Shown one piece after another: positions 1 to 6,506 of a DNA stretch of 6,739 nucleotides. The stretch is taken from contig JAGLSY010000256.1 in the NCBI GenBank assembly GCA_023135545.1, forward strand, positions 1 through 6,739, written 5' to 3'. How positions within the stretch are numbered: the stretch's first letter is position 1; every line of letters begins with the position of its first letter. Origin of the DNA: Thermoplasmata archaeon (lineage in GTDB: Archaea > Thermoplasmatota > Thermoplasmata > SG8-5 > JAGLSY01). The notes under the pieces are model-generated. The model worked only from the letters and a program-made list of their open reading frames with translations, was not told the origin of the DNA and ran no database searches. The position numbers and the translations under genes were made by a program.

Positions 1-2
1 TC

Positions 3-867
3 GGATTCGTCAACGCGACCAATGGTACCGTAACTGGCTCAGCCATAGTCGATGTTATACCAGGCCCCCTGGACCACATTATTGTTACACCAGACCCGGT
101 TGCCATGACCACAGATGATACCCAGCAGTTTGTTGCGGTGGGATATGACAGTTACAACAATGTTGTGGCTATATCTCCTACTTGGGAAATTACCGGAGGG
201 GGAACCGTGAATGCCACAGGTTTCTTCGATGCCACCACTCCAGGCATATGGACGATTTACGCCAACGAAAGCGGCATATCTGACTCTGCCACCATCACCA
301 TAACTCACGGGGCGGCAGCAACCCTTATACTGGCTCCGGCCACAGCTACCATAACTTCTGACGAATATGTGATATACACGGCCACGGCCTACGATGATGA
401 CGGAAACGGATGGGATGTGACCAATGCCACCATCTTCACCGACAACGACCCGCTTGGCTACATGGATGACAACACATATCATGCTGGCCAGACAGGAACC
501 TGGACCATCAACGGAACCTACGGCGCGGCAGAGGGTTTTGCCAGTGCGACAGTCAATCCAGGAACTGCGGCCTTCATCATGATAACCTGTCCTTCAATTA
601 CCGATGCTGGCGAGGTATTTAACGTAACCGTAACTGTATATGACGCGGAGGGCAATGTGAAAACCGATTATGTCGGAACAATTCATCTATCTTCCAGCGA
701 CCTATACCCAGCGACATTACCGCCGGACCATGTATTCACTCTCGGAGACGCTGGCTCCTACACCTTTGAGGGTCTTGTGCTTTACACGAGAGGGGTTCAG
801 GATATAGTGGCTCTTGACACAATTATTCCGGCCTTGACCAACACAAGCCAGATCACGGTTCATGCTC
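3..867 (+). repeat. Tandem Ig-like (Big/invasin-type) domains in the surface protein
   Basis: Protein-level repeats. The first visible residues are the tail of one copy, ending in '..GSAIVDVIPG'. The next copy starts with 'PLDHIIVTP' and has the typical 'TTDDTQQFVAVGYD' strand, a 'PTWEI' strand and the closing 'SDSATITI'. Another copy follows from about 307 to 564 ('TYTATAYDDDGNGWDV' like pattern, closing 'FASATVNPG'). From about 565 the domain type changes to one with 'DAEGNVKTDYVGTIHLSSSD', matching an adhesin repeat pattern I recall from many archaeal and bacterial surface proteins. More copies probably lie upstream of the window. These domains usually act as stalk-like spacers. Confidence 0.75.
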
Positions 868-3800
868 CGGATATCCAAATAACCAAGGTATCGGTGTCCC
901 ATGCGGACCCGGGCGATGAGATCACATATACGATTTACTACAACAACTCCGGTGAGATTTCGGCGGCCTGGCTGTGGCTGAACGATACCCTACCGGCAGA
1001 CGTTGATTTTGTCAGTGCGTCAGATGGGGGCGTCAATGTTGGCGGCATCGTGCAGTGGAGCTTCATCGATGTGCCTCCGGGAAGCAGGTCGGTCACCCTC
1101 ACGGTGCGGGTAAAGGCAGGACTGGCTGACGGCACAATCATTGAAAACAATGTCAACTGCAACTACACGGCGGACAACGGCTTCAGGCTTGCAGAGGAGT
1201 TTGCCTGGTTCAATTTAACCGTCGCCGCCCCCGATATCACGGTCGAGAAGGTTGGCTATCTTGACACCATGACAGTAAACGATGAGATAATTTACACAAT
1301 CTATTACAACAACACGGGAACTGGCACTGCCGGCTTTGTGTGGATAAACGACAGCCTTCCCTCCGGCGTGACATTCATGGGCGACACGGCCTCGAATCAG
1401 CCAGACTGGGCTTGGGAGGATGTCAGCAGCACTCCGTTACTTTACAGGTTCGAGAATGTCACCACCGGCCAGCACAGTTTCGAGATAAGAACAATGGTAG
1501 GCGTCTACGTGGAAAACGGAACCTACCTGACCAACTGGGCCTTCCTGAATTACACGGATGCCAACGGCAATTTGCTTGCCAGTTCTAATGATTCAAGCAC
1601 TGTTCTTTACACTTATGCGGTTGCCAACACATCATTGACCTTCCCGCCCGGAACCCTGGTGGTTCCAATGGACGACAAGCAGCCCCAGCAACTGCCAGCT
1701 TACGGGCTATCATACTGGATGTCGGTTTACGGCCAGGAGGTTCATTGGGCTATACGGCAGGGCAAGAAGTACCAGGAATGGGATTTCAATGCCACAACCG
1801 ATGATGATGGAAATCCATCTTCAACCGGCACGGTGGCCCCGAGAAGTTATGGCGGCGGAACCTTCTTACTGAAGGACCCGGACATGTCCACACCCCAGAA
1901 CGAAGCCTGGGATACATATCAATTGATCCAGAGTGACTTGACTGCCCTCGGTCACGGGGAAATTTATGACGGCATCACAATCCACGAGCTTGCCGAGACC
2001 ATAATCCTGAGGGCCAAGGACACCTGTTCCATCATCAAGCCAATCAGAATTGCGGTCCAGGACAGTACCAAGACGGATTGCGCCTACCTCTGGGACACTG
2101 GCCCCGGAAATGCCGGAATAGATGTCACCTTCCTCACCGATGGTGATGTGAGAGCAGGAGCCCTTATGACGCAATCGGAAATCGAATGCTCCCGGCGCCC
2201 TTTGTATGACTGGTATTTCATTGGAGAATGTAGCCCATCTGCGGATTACACCAGTAGCACGGCATACCCTCCAGAAGACACTTTCATACCGGAAATTATG
2301 CTCTTTGCCAACAAGACTGGCCATGTTCATTTTGAAGGAAGGTCGGCGACCATCAACACGAGGACAACCTGGTTCACCGAATCCACCCCCACCATATCCG
2401 AGGGAACTGTCGGAACCGGCAATAATTTCATTATCAACGATGAATGGACAGACCACCCATATGCCCAGACCTACGGAGCATTGTCCCTGGAAGGCTCGGG
2501 TTTCAAGGCCTGGGAGCATGACAATGACTGGAATGAGAATTTCCACTACTTGGGAATGTCCAACGAGAGCGACCCCGGCGGAACCGCCGTCTTTTACGAT
2601 TATCCTGACATCTCAACCGGATACGCAGATAGCAGCCCGTACACCTACGAATATGATTATGTGTACACGTTCACCAACGCTGGTGGAGGCATAATCACAT
2701 CCACCAGCGGCAAGACCAACCAGATACCAGGAAGGCGCCTTCTGATGGGCTCTGCCATGACCTCCTGCATTATTCCGACCTTCGACCACGAGACATCGCC
2801 CGAGAATATTCCAGCTGGTGTGGAATCCGAAGTAACGGTTTACGGCACCGTGGAAGGAGGCACCGTTCTTTACTGGGCCAACATCACGGACTACCTGTCG
2901 CCTAATGCCACTCTGGATTTGGATTCAATCGACATCAAGCCGCGCGGCGGTTACCTCTATGACGCACTCAACAACACACTGACCTTCAACCTGGCTTACA
3001 TCGACCCCAGGCTGTATGATGACGGCGTGATATTCTCTTACAATGTGATATACAATGCCAGTGAGGAGATGACCGACACCCTTCTGACATCCACCCAATC
3101 ATATAGGGATAACTGGGGGAAATACAACGTACTGGCCAAGAACTGCATATCCACCACTCTTGTGGGAATAATGAACCTGACAAAATCGGCAAACAAGGAA
3201 GTCATTCCGGTTGGCCAGGACACCACGGTCAGGCTGACGATCAAGGTCGAAAATTATCACCCAACAAAATCTTTGACCAACATCACAATAGAGGATATAA
3301 TCGAGAACGGCACATGGGCGGCCAATGTTTCGACATCGGCAGGAACCTGGACATGGGATGCAACTACCCTTTATTGGAACATCAGCGAGCTGGGACCCCA
3401 GGCAGTGGCCGAGATATCCTTTGATGTGACTTTCAATCCTCTGGTTGAAGATACCTACCGGCTCAACAGCGGTGCCAACGGAACCGGTCTGTTATCTGGG
3501 ATCCAGGAAAATGCCACCTCCAACGCGGTAACCGTGGAAGCTTCCACAGGCCCGATACTGGATTACACGTTATGGCCGGCCAAGACAACCTCCGAAACCC
3601 AGGAATGCCTGTTGAACATCACGAATATCGGAGCCGCCGGCGAATTCTACGATATATTCGGAGATGTTATAGACATTGATGTTCCAATACTGTGGGGCAG
3701 CCCTACAGATATCACCTATCCGGCAGGCTGGGACTACCGTTGGCTTGAAGGAACCCGAACCCTGAGATTCATCTACGACACCGGTGCGCATTTCAGTTGG

Positions 3801-4457
3801 CCAAGCGGCTTAACCCTCAACTTCGGATTCAATATTACCACACCATCAAGAACCGGAATTTACGATTTTGCCATTACTGGCTCAATACATTCCACTGGTG
3901 GCGACCCTTACATTTACGAGGACACACTTCAAATCGAGGTTGTCAAGGACCTGTACACCCAGGAACTGGTTATCGGCTGGAACTTTATCTCGATACCCAT
4001 CATCCTGGAGAACACGACCATCATCTCGGTCCTCTCCTCAATTGACGGAAAATGGGATTACGCATTGTATTATGATTCCTCCGACCTATCAGACCACTGG
4101 AAGACCTATCACATATCGAGGCCGGCAATACTAAACGACCTGTGGAACATAGACCACACCATGGGCTTCTGGCTCAATGTTACCGAGGCGGCAACTCTGG
4201 AGATAAATGGCGGCCCAACCAACTCTGCAACTATAACTTTGAATGCCGGCTGGAACATGGTGGGCTACCCTGCGGTCAATGACACGGCCTACACGGTGGC
4301 AGACCTGAAGGCCGACACTGGCGCGACCATTGTCCAGGGCTTCAATGCCAGCCAACCTTACAACATCGAGATACTTCCGGATTCTTACGTTCTGAAGCGT
4401 GGGGAAGGTTATTGGATTAAGGTTGATTCTGCTACCACATGGACTGTTGACTGGTAG
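3..4457 (+). CDS. Giant multidomain secreted/cell-surface protein, 5'-truncated by the window edge
   Basis: The reading frame is open from the first bases (GFVNATNGT...), so the start codon and any signal peptide lie outside; the ATG at 105 is internal. About 1,484 residues are visible. Domains in order: the end of one Ig-like repeat, then two more Big/invasin-like repeats (to about 564); an adhesin-type beta-domain with the 'DAEGNV..DYVGT' pattern (about 565-867); two DUF11-like repeats (870-1604); a large central domain (about 1650-2790); further beta-rich domains including a third DUF11-like one (about 3171-3540); and two C-terminal GWN domains (3963-4454). I count roughly 40 N-X-S/T sequons, few Lys/Arg and only about nine Cys, as expected for a glycosylated extracellular protein. 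No transmembrane helix or sorting tail precedes the TAG stop. Adhesion or envelope structure is the likely role, by inference only. No catalytic motif is recognised and the true partner is unknown. Confidence 0.9.
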   Translation, partial: GFVNATNGTVTGSAIVDVIPGPLDHIIVTPDPVAMTTDDTQQFVAVGYDSYNNVVAISPTWEITGGGTVNATGFFDATTPGIWTIYANESGISDSATITITHGAAATLILAPATATITSDEYVIYTATAYDDDGNGWDVTNATIFTDNDPLGYMDDNTYHAGQTGTWTINGTYGAAEGFASATVNPGTAAFIMITCPSITDAGEVFNVTVTVYDAEGNVKTDYVGTIHLSSSDLYPATLPPDHVFTLGDAGSYTFEGLVLYTRGVQDIVALDTIIPALTNTSQITVHAPDIQITKVSVSHADPGDEITYTIYYNNSGEISAAWLWLNDTLPADVDFVSASDGGVNVGGIVQWSFIDVPPGSRSVTLTVRVKAGLADGTIIENNVNCNYTADNGFRLAEEFAWFNLTVAAPDITVEKVGYLDTMTVNDEIIYTIYYNNTGTGTAGFVWINDSLPSGVTFMGDTASNQPDWAWEDVSSTPLLYRFENVTTGQHSFEIRTMVGVYVENGTYLTNWAFLNYTDANGNLLASSNDSSTVLYTYAVANTSLTFPPGTLVVPMDDKQPQQLPAYGLSYWMSVYGQEVHWAIRQGKKYQEWDFNATTDDDGNPSSTGTVAPRSYGGGTFLLKDPDMSTPQNEAWDTYQLIQSDLTALGHGEIYDGITIHELAETIILRAKDTCSIIKPIRIAVQDSTKTDCAYLWDTGPGNAGIDVTFLTDGDVRAGALMTQSEIECSRRPLYDWYFIGECSPSADYTSSTAYPPEDTFIPEIMLFANKTGHVHFEGRSATINTRTTWFTESTPTISEGTVGTGNNFIINDEWTDHPYAQTYGALSLEGSGFKAWEHDNDWNENFHYLGMSNESDPGGTAVFYDYPDISTGYADSSPYTYEYDYVYTFTNAGGGIITSTSGKTNQIPGRRLLMGSAMTSCIIPTFDHETSPENIPAGVESEVTVYGTVEGGTVLYWANITDYLSPNATLDLDSIDIKPRGGYLYDALNNTLTFNLAYIDPRLYDDGVIFSYNVIYNASEEMTDTLLTSTQSYRDNWGKYNVLAKNCISTTLVGIMNLTKSANKEVIPVGQDTTVRLTIKVENYHPTKSLTNITIEDIIENGTWAANVSTSAGTWTWDATTLYWNISELGPQAVAEISFDVTFNPLVEDTYRLNSGANGTGLLSGIQENATSNAVTVEASTGPILDYTLWPAKTTSETQECLLNITNIGAAGEFYDIFGDVIDIDVPILWGSPTDITYPAGWDYRWLEGTRTLRFIYDTGAHFSWPSGLTLNFGFNITTPSRTGIYDFAITGSIHSTGGDPYIYEDTLQIEVVKDLYTQELVIGWNFISIPIILENTTIISVLSSIDGKWDYALYYDSSDLSDHWKTYHISRPAILNDLWNIDHTMGFWLNVTEAATLEINGGPTNSATITLNAGWNMVGYPAVNDTAYTVADLKADTGATIVQGFNASQPYNIEILPDSYVLKRGEGYWIKVDSATTWTVDW
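870..1604 (+). repeat. Two DUF11-like repeats (122-residue period) in the surface protein
   Basis: Copy 1 begins DIQITKVSVSHADPGDEITYTIYYNNSG, written here in pieces: 'DIQITKV' then 'DEITYTIYYNNSG'. Copy 2 begins at 1233 with 'DITVEKV' then 'DEIIYTIYYNNTG'. The 'GDEI.YTIYYNN.G' strands at 915 and 1281 are 366 bases (122 residues) apart, and both copies continue with '[LI]ND[TS]LP..V.F'. This is the hallmark of DUF11-type domains of archaeal and bacterial envelope proteins. A more divergent relative ('LTKSANKEVIPVGQDTTVRL', then 'NITIEDII') appears at about 3171-3540. DNA identity between copies is only moderate, so the duplication is old. Confidence 0.75.
3963..4454 (+). repeat. C-terminal tandem GWN domains of the surface protein
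   Basis: Copy 1 starts 'ELVIGWNFISIP' at 3963 and ends around 'MGFWLNVTEAATLEI'. Copy 2 starts 'ITLNAGWNMVGYP' at 4233 and ends 'GEGYWIKVDSATTWTVDW', directly before the stop. Both share the frame 'L..GWN....P ... G[FY]W[LI].V...' over about 90 and 74 residues. From memory, similar 'GWN.[IV]S.P' modules close many secreted archaeal (Thermoplasmata-type) and some bacterial proteins. Because they end the protein where an anchor would be expected, a role in surface attachment or ligand binding is possible, but this is inference. Confidence 0.65.
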
Positions 4458-4476
4458 GATAAATTGAAAATAGATA

Positions 4477-4481
4477 TTTTT
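4477..4481 (+). terminator. Possible oligo-T transcription terminator after the surface protein gene
   Basis: A T5 run lies 20 bases after the TAG stop in an AT-rich context (gatatttttgc), and a second T5 run lies at 4569-4573. Archaeal RNA polymerase commonly terminates at oligo-T tracts without a strong hairpin. The runs are short and no convincing stem-loop precedes the first one, so this is a weak call. Confidence 0.3.
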
Positions 4482-4580
4482 GCTGGCAATTGTATCATGC
4501 CCTCCTTCCTCCCCCCACCATGCTATCACATCACTGTAACCCATGTTAGCCAATACTGGGACCCTTCGTTTTTGTGTGCT

Positions 4581-4640
4581 GGTATTGGATAGATTGGATA
4601 GGATTAGGTATTGTTAATATTAATGGGATTGTTGGTATTA
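4581..4640 (+). repeat. Short direct-repeat block upstream of the leuC-like gene
   Basis: A perfect 9-base tandem duplication, ATTGGATAG, occupies 4584-4592 and 4593-4601 and is followed by the related GATTAGG (4602-4608). Overlapping it, the heptamer GGTATTG occurs at 4581 and 4607, with GGTATTA at 4634, giving start-to-start spacings of 26 and 27 bases. The block sits directly upstream of, and overlaps, the TATA-like element, so it could be an operator. It could equally be chance similarity in simple AT-biased sequence. Confidence 0.4.
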
Positions 4641-4650
4641 TATTTATTAA
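4636..4650 (+). promoter_or_regulatory. TATA-like core promoter element for the leuC-like operon
   Basis: The AT-only stretch TATTATATTTATTAA contains a TTTATA-type box (TTATATTTA at 4638-4646). With the usual archaeal spacing of about 25 bases from TATA centre to start site, transcription would begin near 4665-4670. That leaves a leader of about 15-20 bases that just includes the GGAGGT site. The position is consistent, but the exact box and start site are inferred. Confidence 0.5.
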
Positions 4651-4671
4651 GGGCCTTGATTATCCTGGTGC

Positions 4672-4677
4672 GGAGGT
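4672..4677 (+). promoter_or_regulatory. Strong Shine-Dalgarno site GGAGGT of the leuC-like gene
   Basis: GGAGGT lies six bases before the ATG at 4684, which is ideal spacing. It fixes this ATG as the start over the second in-frame ATG four codons later. Confidence 0.8.
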
Positions 4678-4683
4678 CATCTT

Positions 4684-5934
4684 ATGGGCCAAACCATGAT
4701 AGAGAAGATAATGCAGAATCATTCTGATGAATCAGCCGAGCCAGGAAAGATAATCTGGATTGACATCGACGTGAGGTCAGCCAGGGATTTCGGGGGGGCT
4801 AATGTCGTCAAGAACATGAACACCTACTACCCCGGGGAGAAGGTCCACGACCGCTCCAAAACTTATTTCACCTTCGACTGCAACGTGCCGGCCAACACCA
4901 TCGCGTACGCCAACAATCAGCATATTTGCAGGAAGTTCGCCAAGAAGCAGGACATCAGGGTTTACGATGTGGATGCAGGAATAGGCTCCCATGTCATGAT
5001 CGAGGAAGGATTGCTGGCTCCCGGCGAAACCGGGGTCGGGACAGATTCCCATCTCAATATTCTGGGCGCGGTCGGGGCCTTTGGCCAGGGCATGGGCGAC
5101 CAGGATATCGCCTTCGTTTTCAAGGCCGGCAAGACATGGTTCGAGGTTCCGCACACCGTCAGGGTGGATGTGGACGGCCAGCTTCCGGCAAACTGCAGTG
5201 CTCGAGACCTCACATTGAAGGCCGTGGGAACCATGGGGACCAAGATGGCTCTCGGCAAGGCCCAGGAGTTTTTCGGGCCCTCCATTGACGCTCTCAACCT
5301 ATCTGGAAGAATAACACTGGCCTCCATGGCAACCGAGATGAGCGCCATAATTGCTCTTCTCCCACCCAATGAGGCTGTGTTGAGGGAATGCTCGGAGGCA
5401 AGGGGCGCACCCGTCCAAACTATCAAGCCAGATACCGATGCCATTTACTCCGATAACGTCAATATAGACATAAACGGCCTCAAGCCCCAGATTTCCAGGC
5501 CAGGAAAGCCCCATGACGTTGTGGATGTTGACACTCTGGGCGATGTCCAGGTTGATTCTGTCTTCATCGGTTCCTGCACCAACGGCAGGTACGAGGATAT
5601 CAAGGCCGCGGCTCAGGTGGTCAAGGGCAAAAAACTCAAGCCAGGCCTTTTCGGCTCCGTGGTTCCTGCAACCCGCAGGGGCTATTCCAGACTCCTGAAA
5701 GAGGGCATAATCGAGATACTGGTGGATGCCGGTTTCCTCGTCTCCAATCCGGGCTGCGGCGGATGCGCATCCGGGCAGATTGGAATGACCGGCGAGGGCC
5801 AGGTTCAGGTTTCCACATCCAACAGGAATTTTGTAGGAAAACAGGGGGCTGGCCAGACTTATCTCGCTTCCCCTGAAACAGCCACGGCGTCGGCCATTCT
5901 GGGCCGCATAGCAACAGCCGAGGAGGTGGTTTGA
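4684..5934 (+). CDS. leuC: Aconitase-superfamily hydro-lyase, large subunit (LeuC/homoaconitase type)
   Basis: The 416-residue product has the normal length for an archaeal LeuC/HacA large subunit. It would bind the [4Fe-4S] cluster and, with the small subunit downstream, move a hydroxyl group by dehydration/rehydration of a carboxylic acid such as isopropylmalate. Visible motifs: 'GTDSHLNILGAVGAF' (residues 119-133), 'GSCTNGRYEDI' with cluster ligand C298, 'NPGCGGCASG' with ligands C358 and C361, 'VVPATRRGY' (326-334), and 'STSNRNFVGKQG' (377-388). The cluster ligands are therefore intact. Differences from the classical pattern as I recall it: the catalytic Asp-His pair reads D65-C66 ('FDCNVPAN'), the 'GI.H' histidine is shifted by one ('GIGSH', 99-103), and the second arginine of 'NRNF.GR' is K386. 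These suggest a divergent subfamily, so the exact substrate (isopropylmalate, homoaconitate or another) is open; the symbol marks family membership only. The gene is first in a probable operon with leuD-like and archease genes. Confidence 0.88.
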   Translation: MGQTMIEKIMQNHSDESAEPGKIIWIDIDVRSARDFGGANVVKNMNTYYPGEKVHDRSKTYFTFDCNVPANTIAYANNQHICRKFAKKQDIRVYDVDAGIGSHVMIEEGLLAPGETGVGTDSHLNILGAVGAFGQGMGDQDIAFVFKAGKTWFEVPHTVRVDVDGQLPANCSARDLTLKAVGTMGTKMALGKAQEFFGPSIDALNLSGRITLASMATEMSAIIALLPPNEAVLRECSEARGAPVQTIKPDTDAIYSDNVNIDINGLKPQISRPGKPHDVVDVDTLGDVQVDSVFIGSCTNGRYEDIKAAAQVVKGKKLKPGLFGSVVPATRRGYSRLLKEGIIEILVDAGFLVSNPGCGGCASGQIGMTGEGQVQVSTSNRNFVGKQGAGQTYLASPETATASAILGRIATAEEVV

Positions 5935-5997
5935 ATGAGATCACTATCGCTCCCCATTCAACTCAAAACCTCCAAATTTATGGAGTTTTTCCTATGA
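5935..5997 (+). other. 20-codon mini-ORF bridging the leuC-like and leuD-like genes
   Basis: The leuC-like gene ends TGA and is followed at once by ATG (TGAATG). That ATG opens a 20-codon frame (starting MRSLSLPIQL) whose TGA stop overlaps the leuD ATG as ATGA at 5994-5997. A near-perfect Shine-Dalgarno site, AGGAGGTG at 5921-5928, lies six bases before the mini-ORF start, inside the last codons of leuC. It is better placed for this ATG than for either possible leuD start. It may be a coupling peptide, or the trace of an indel in the T5 run (5986-5990) that once joined it to leuD. It has no recognised homology and may not be a true gene. Confidence 0.4.
5982..5985 (+). promoter_or_regulatory. 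Shine-Dalgarno-like GGAG deciding the leuD start
   Basis: GGAG lies eight bases before the ATG at 5994. The alternative in-frame TTG at 5931 overlaps the leuC stop and has AGGAGGTG only two bases away, which is too close. This favours the ATG at 5994. Confidence 0.5.
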
Positions 5998-6506
5998 CAA
6001 CCTATACAGGACGCATCTGGCTAATACTCGAGGACGGCAACCTTATGGATGATATCGACACCGACATGATCTACCACAACAAGTATCTGGCAATAACCGA
6101 CAAGTCGCAGATGGGCCAGTACACCTTTGACAATCTCAAGGGCTACGAGGACTTTGCCAAGAAGGCGCAGCCCGGTGATATCATTATCGTGGGCGGCAAC
6201 TTCGGCTCCGGCTCGTCAAGGCAGCAGGCTGTCGATTGCTTTGACAATCTCGGCGTCATTTGCGTAATGGCTCAATCATACGGGGCCATTTACAAAAGGA
6301 ACGCCATCAATTCAGGCTACCCCATTATCGTCATCAAAGAGCTGGACACCGGCGGTCTGGCAGACGGGGATGAAATCAGTATCGACACCGATTCCTGCAC
6401 CATTGAAAAGGACGGCCTGGTCATAGGAAAGATCGAGCAGATGTCGAGTGTCCAGAAGGATATACTGGGTGCCGGCAACATATTCGAGTACGCCAAGGGA
6501 CTGTAA
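5994..6506 (+). CDS. leuD: Aconitase-superfamily hydro-lyase, small (swivel) subunit (LeuD/HacB type)
   Basis: From the ATG at 5994 the product has 170 residues, the usual size for archaeal LeuD/HacB. This start is preferred because family members begin shortly before the 'D.IDTD' motif, here 'DDIDTDMI' at residues 19-26, and a GGAG lies at proper spacing. A 21-residue-longer form from TTG 5931 is possible. Other motifs: 'GNFGSGSSRQQA' (68-79), which carries the Ser and Arg of the active-site loop, and 'RNAINSGYP' (102-110). The substrate-specificity loop after the first strand reads 'KYLAIT' (30-35), whereas homoaconitases carry YLRT and typical archaeal isopropylmalate isomerases carry a hydrophobic pair after YL. 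The protein pairs with the large subunit upstream; the gap from its stop is 59 bases, filled by a mini-ORF. The substrate is not proven, and the symbol marks family membership. Confidence 0.87.
   Translation: MTTYTGRIWLILEDGNLMDDIDTDMIYHNKYLAITDKSQMGQYTFDNLKGYEDFAKKAQPGDIIIVGGNFGSGSSRQQAVDCFDNLGVICVMAQSYGAIYKRNAINSGYPIIVIKELDTGGLADGDEISIDTDSCTIEKDGLVIGKIEQMSSVQKDILGAGNIFEYAKGL

Larger units (their letters stand above)
4458..4683 (+). other. Intergenic region between the surface protein gene and the hydro-lyase operon
   Basis: These 226 bases hold no convincing gene. In order they contain an A/T-rich stretch with T5, a 17-base pure pyrimidine tract (4500-4516) ending in C6, a weak CCCA...TGGG inverted pair (4541-4560) followed by a second T5, an AT/GGAT repeat block (4581-4640), a TATA-like element and the ribosome binding site of the next gene. 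The change in composition from the flanking coding DNA and the strong downstream signals fit a transcription-unit boundary. Confidence 0.6.

Noticed and set aside
105..107. ATG as the true start of the surface protein
   Set aside because: The frame is open to the window edge and encodes the end of another Ig-like repeat upstream; no signal peptide follows this ATG.
1866..2546. Open frame of 226 codons on the - strand inside the surface protein gene
   Set aside because: It lies fully antisense to a strongly supported protein, its translation shows no recognisable domain, and similar antisense frames occur throughout because of codon bias.
2206..2694. Open frame of 162 codons on the + strand in another phase within the surface protein gene
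   Set aside because: The main frame here continues the conserved central domain without interruption; the alternative translation is Pro/Arg/Thr-rich and shadow-like.
4541..4573. Hairpin CCCA...TGGG followed by T5 as an intrinsic terminator
   Set aside because: Only four base pairs form before mismatches, so the stem is too weak for a confident call.
4497..4592. 31-codon ORF in the intergenic region (begins MPSFLPPPCY)
   Set aside because: There is no ribosome binding site, the composition comes from the pyrimidine tract, and the frame runs into the repeat block.
5931..5993. TTG start giving a 21-residue N-terminal extension of LeuD
   Set aside because: TTG overlaps the leuC stop, the Shine-Dalgarno site is only two bases away, and family members normally begin near the ATG at 5994. 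Kept only as an alternative.
4684..6506. Phosphomevalonate dehydratase (aconitase X type) as the identity of the pair
   Set aside because: Subunit motifs such as GTDSH, GSCTN, NPGC..C and GSGSSRQQA follow the LeuC/LeuD pattern, whereas the aconitase X large and small subunits have a different sequence style and a shorter swivel subunit.
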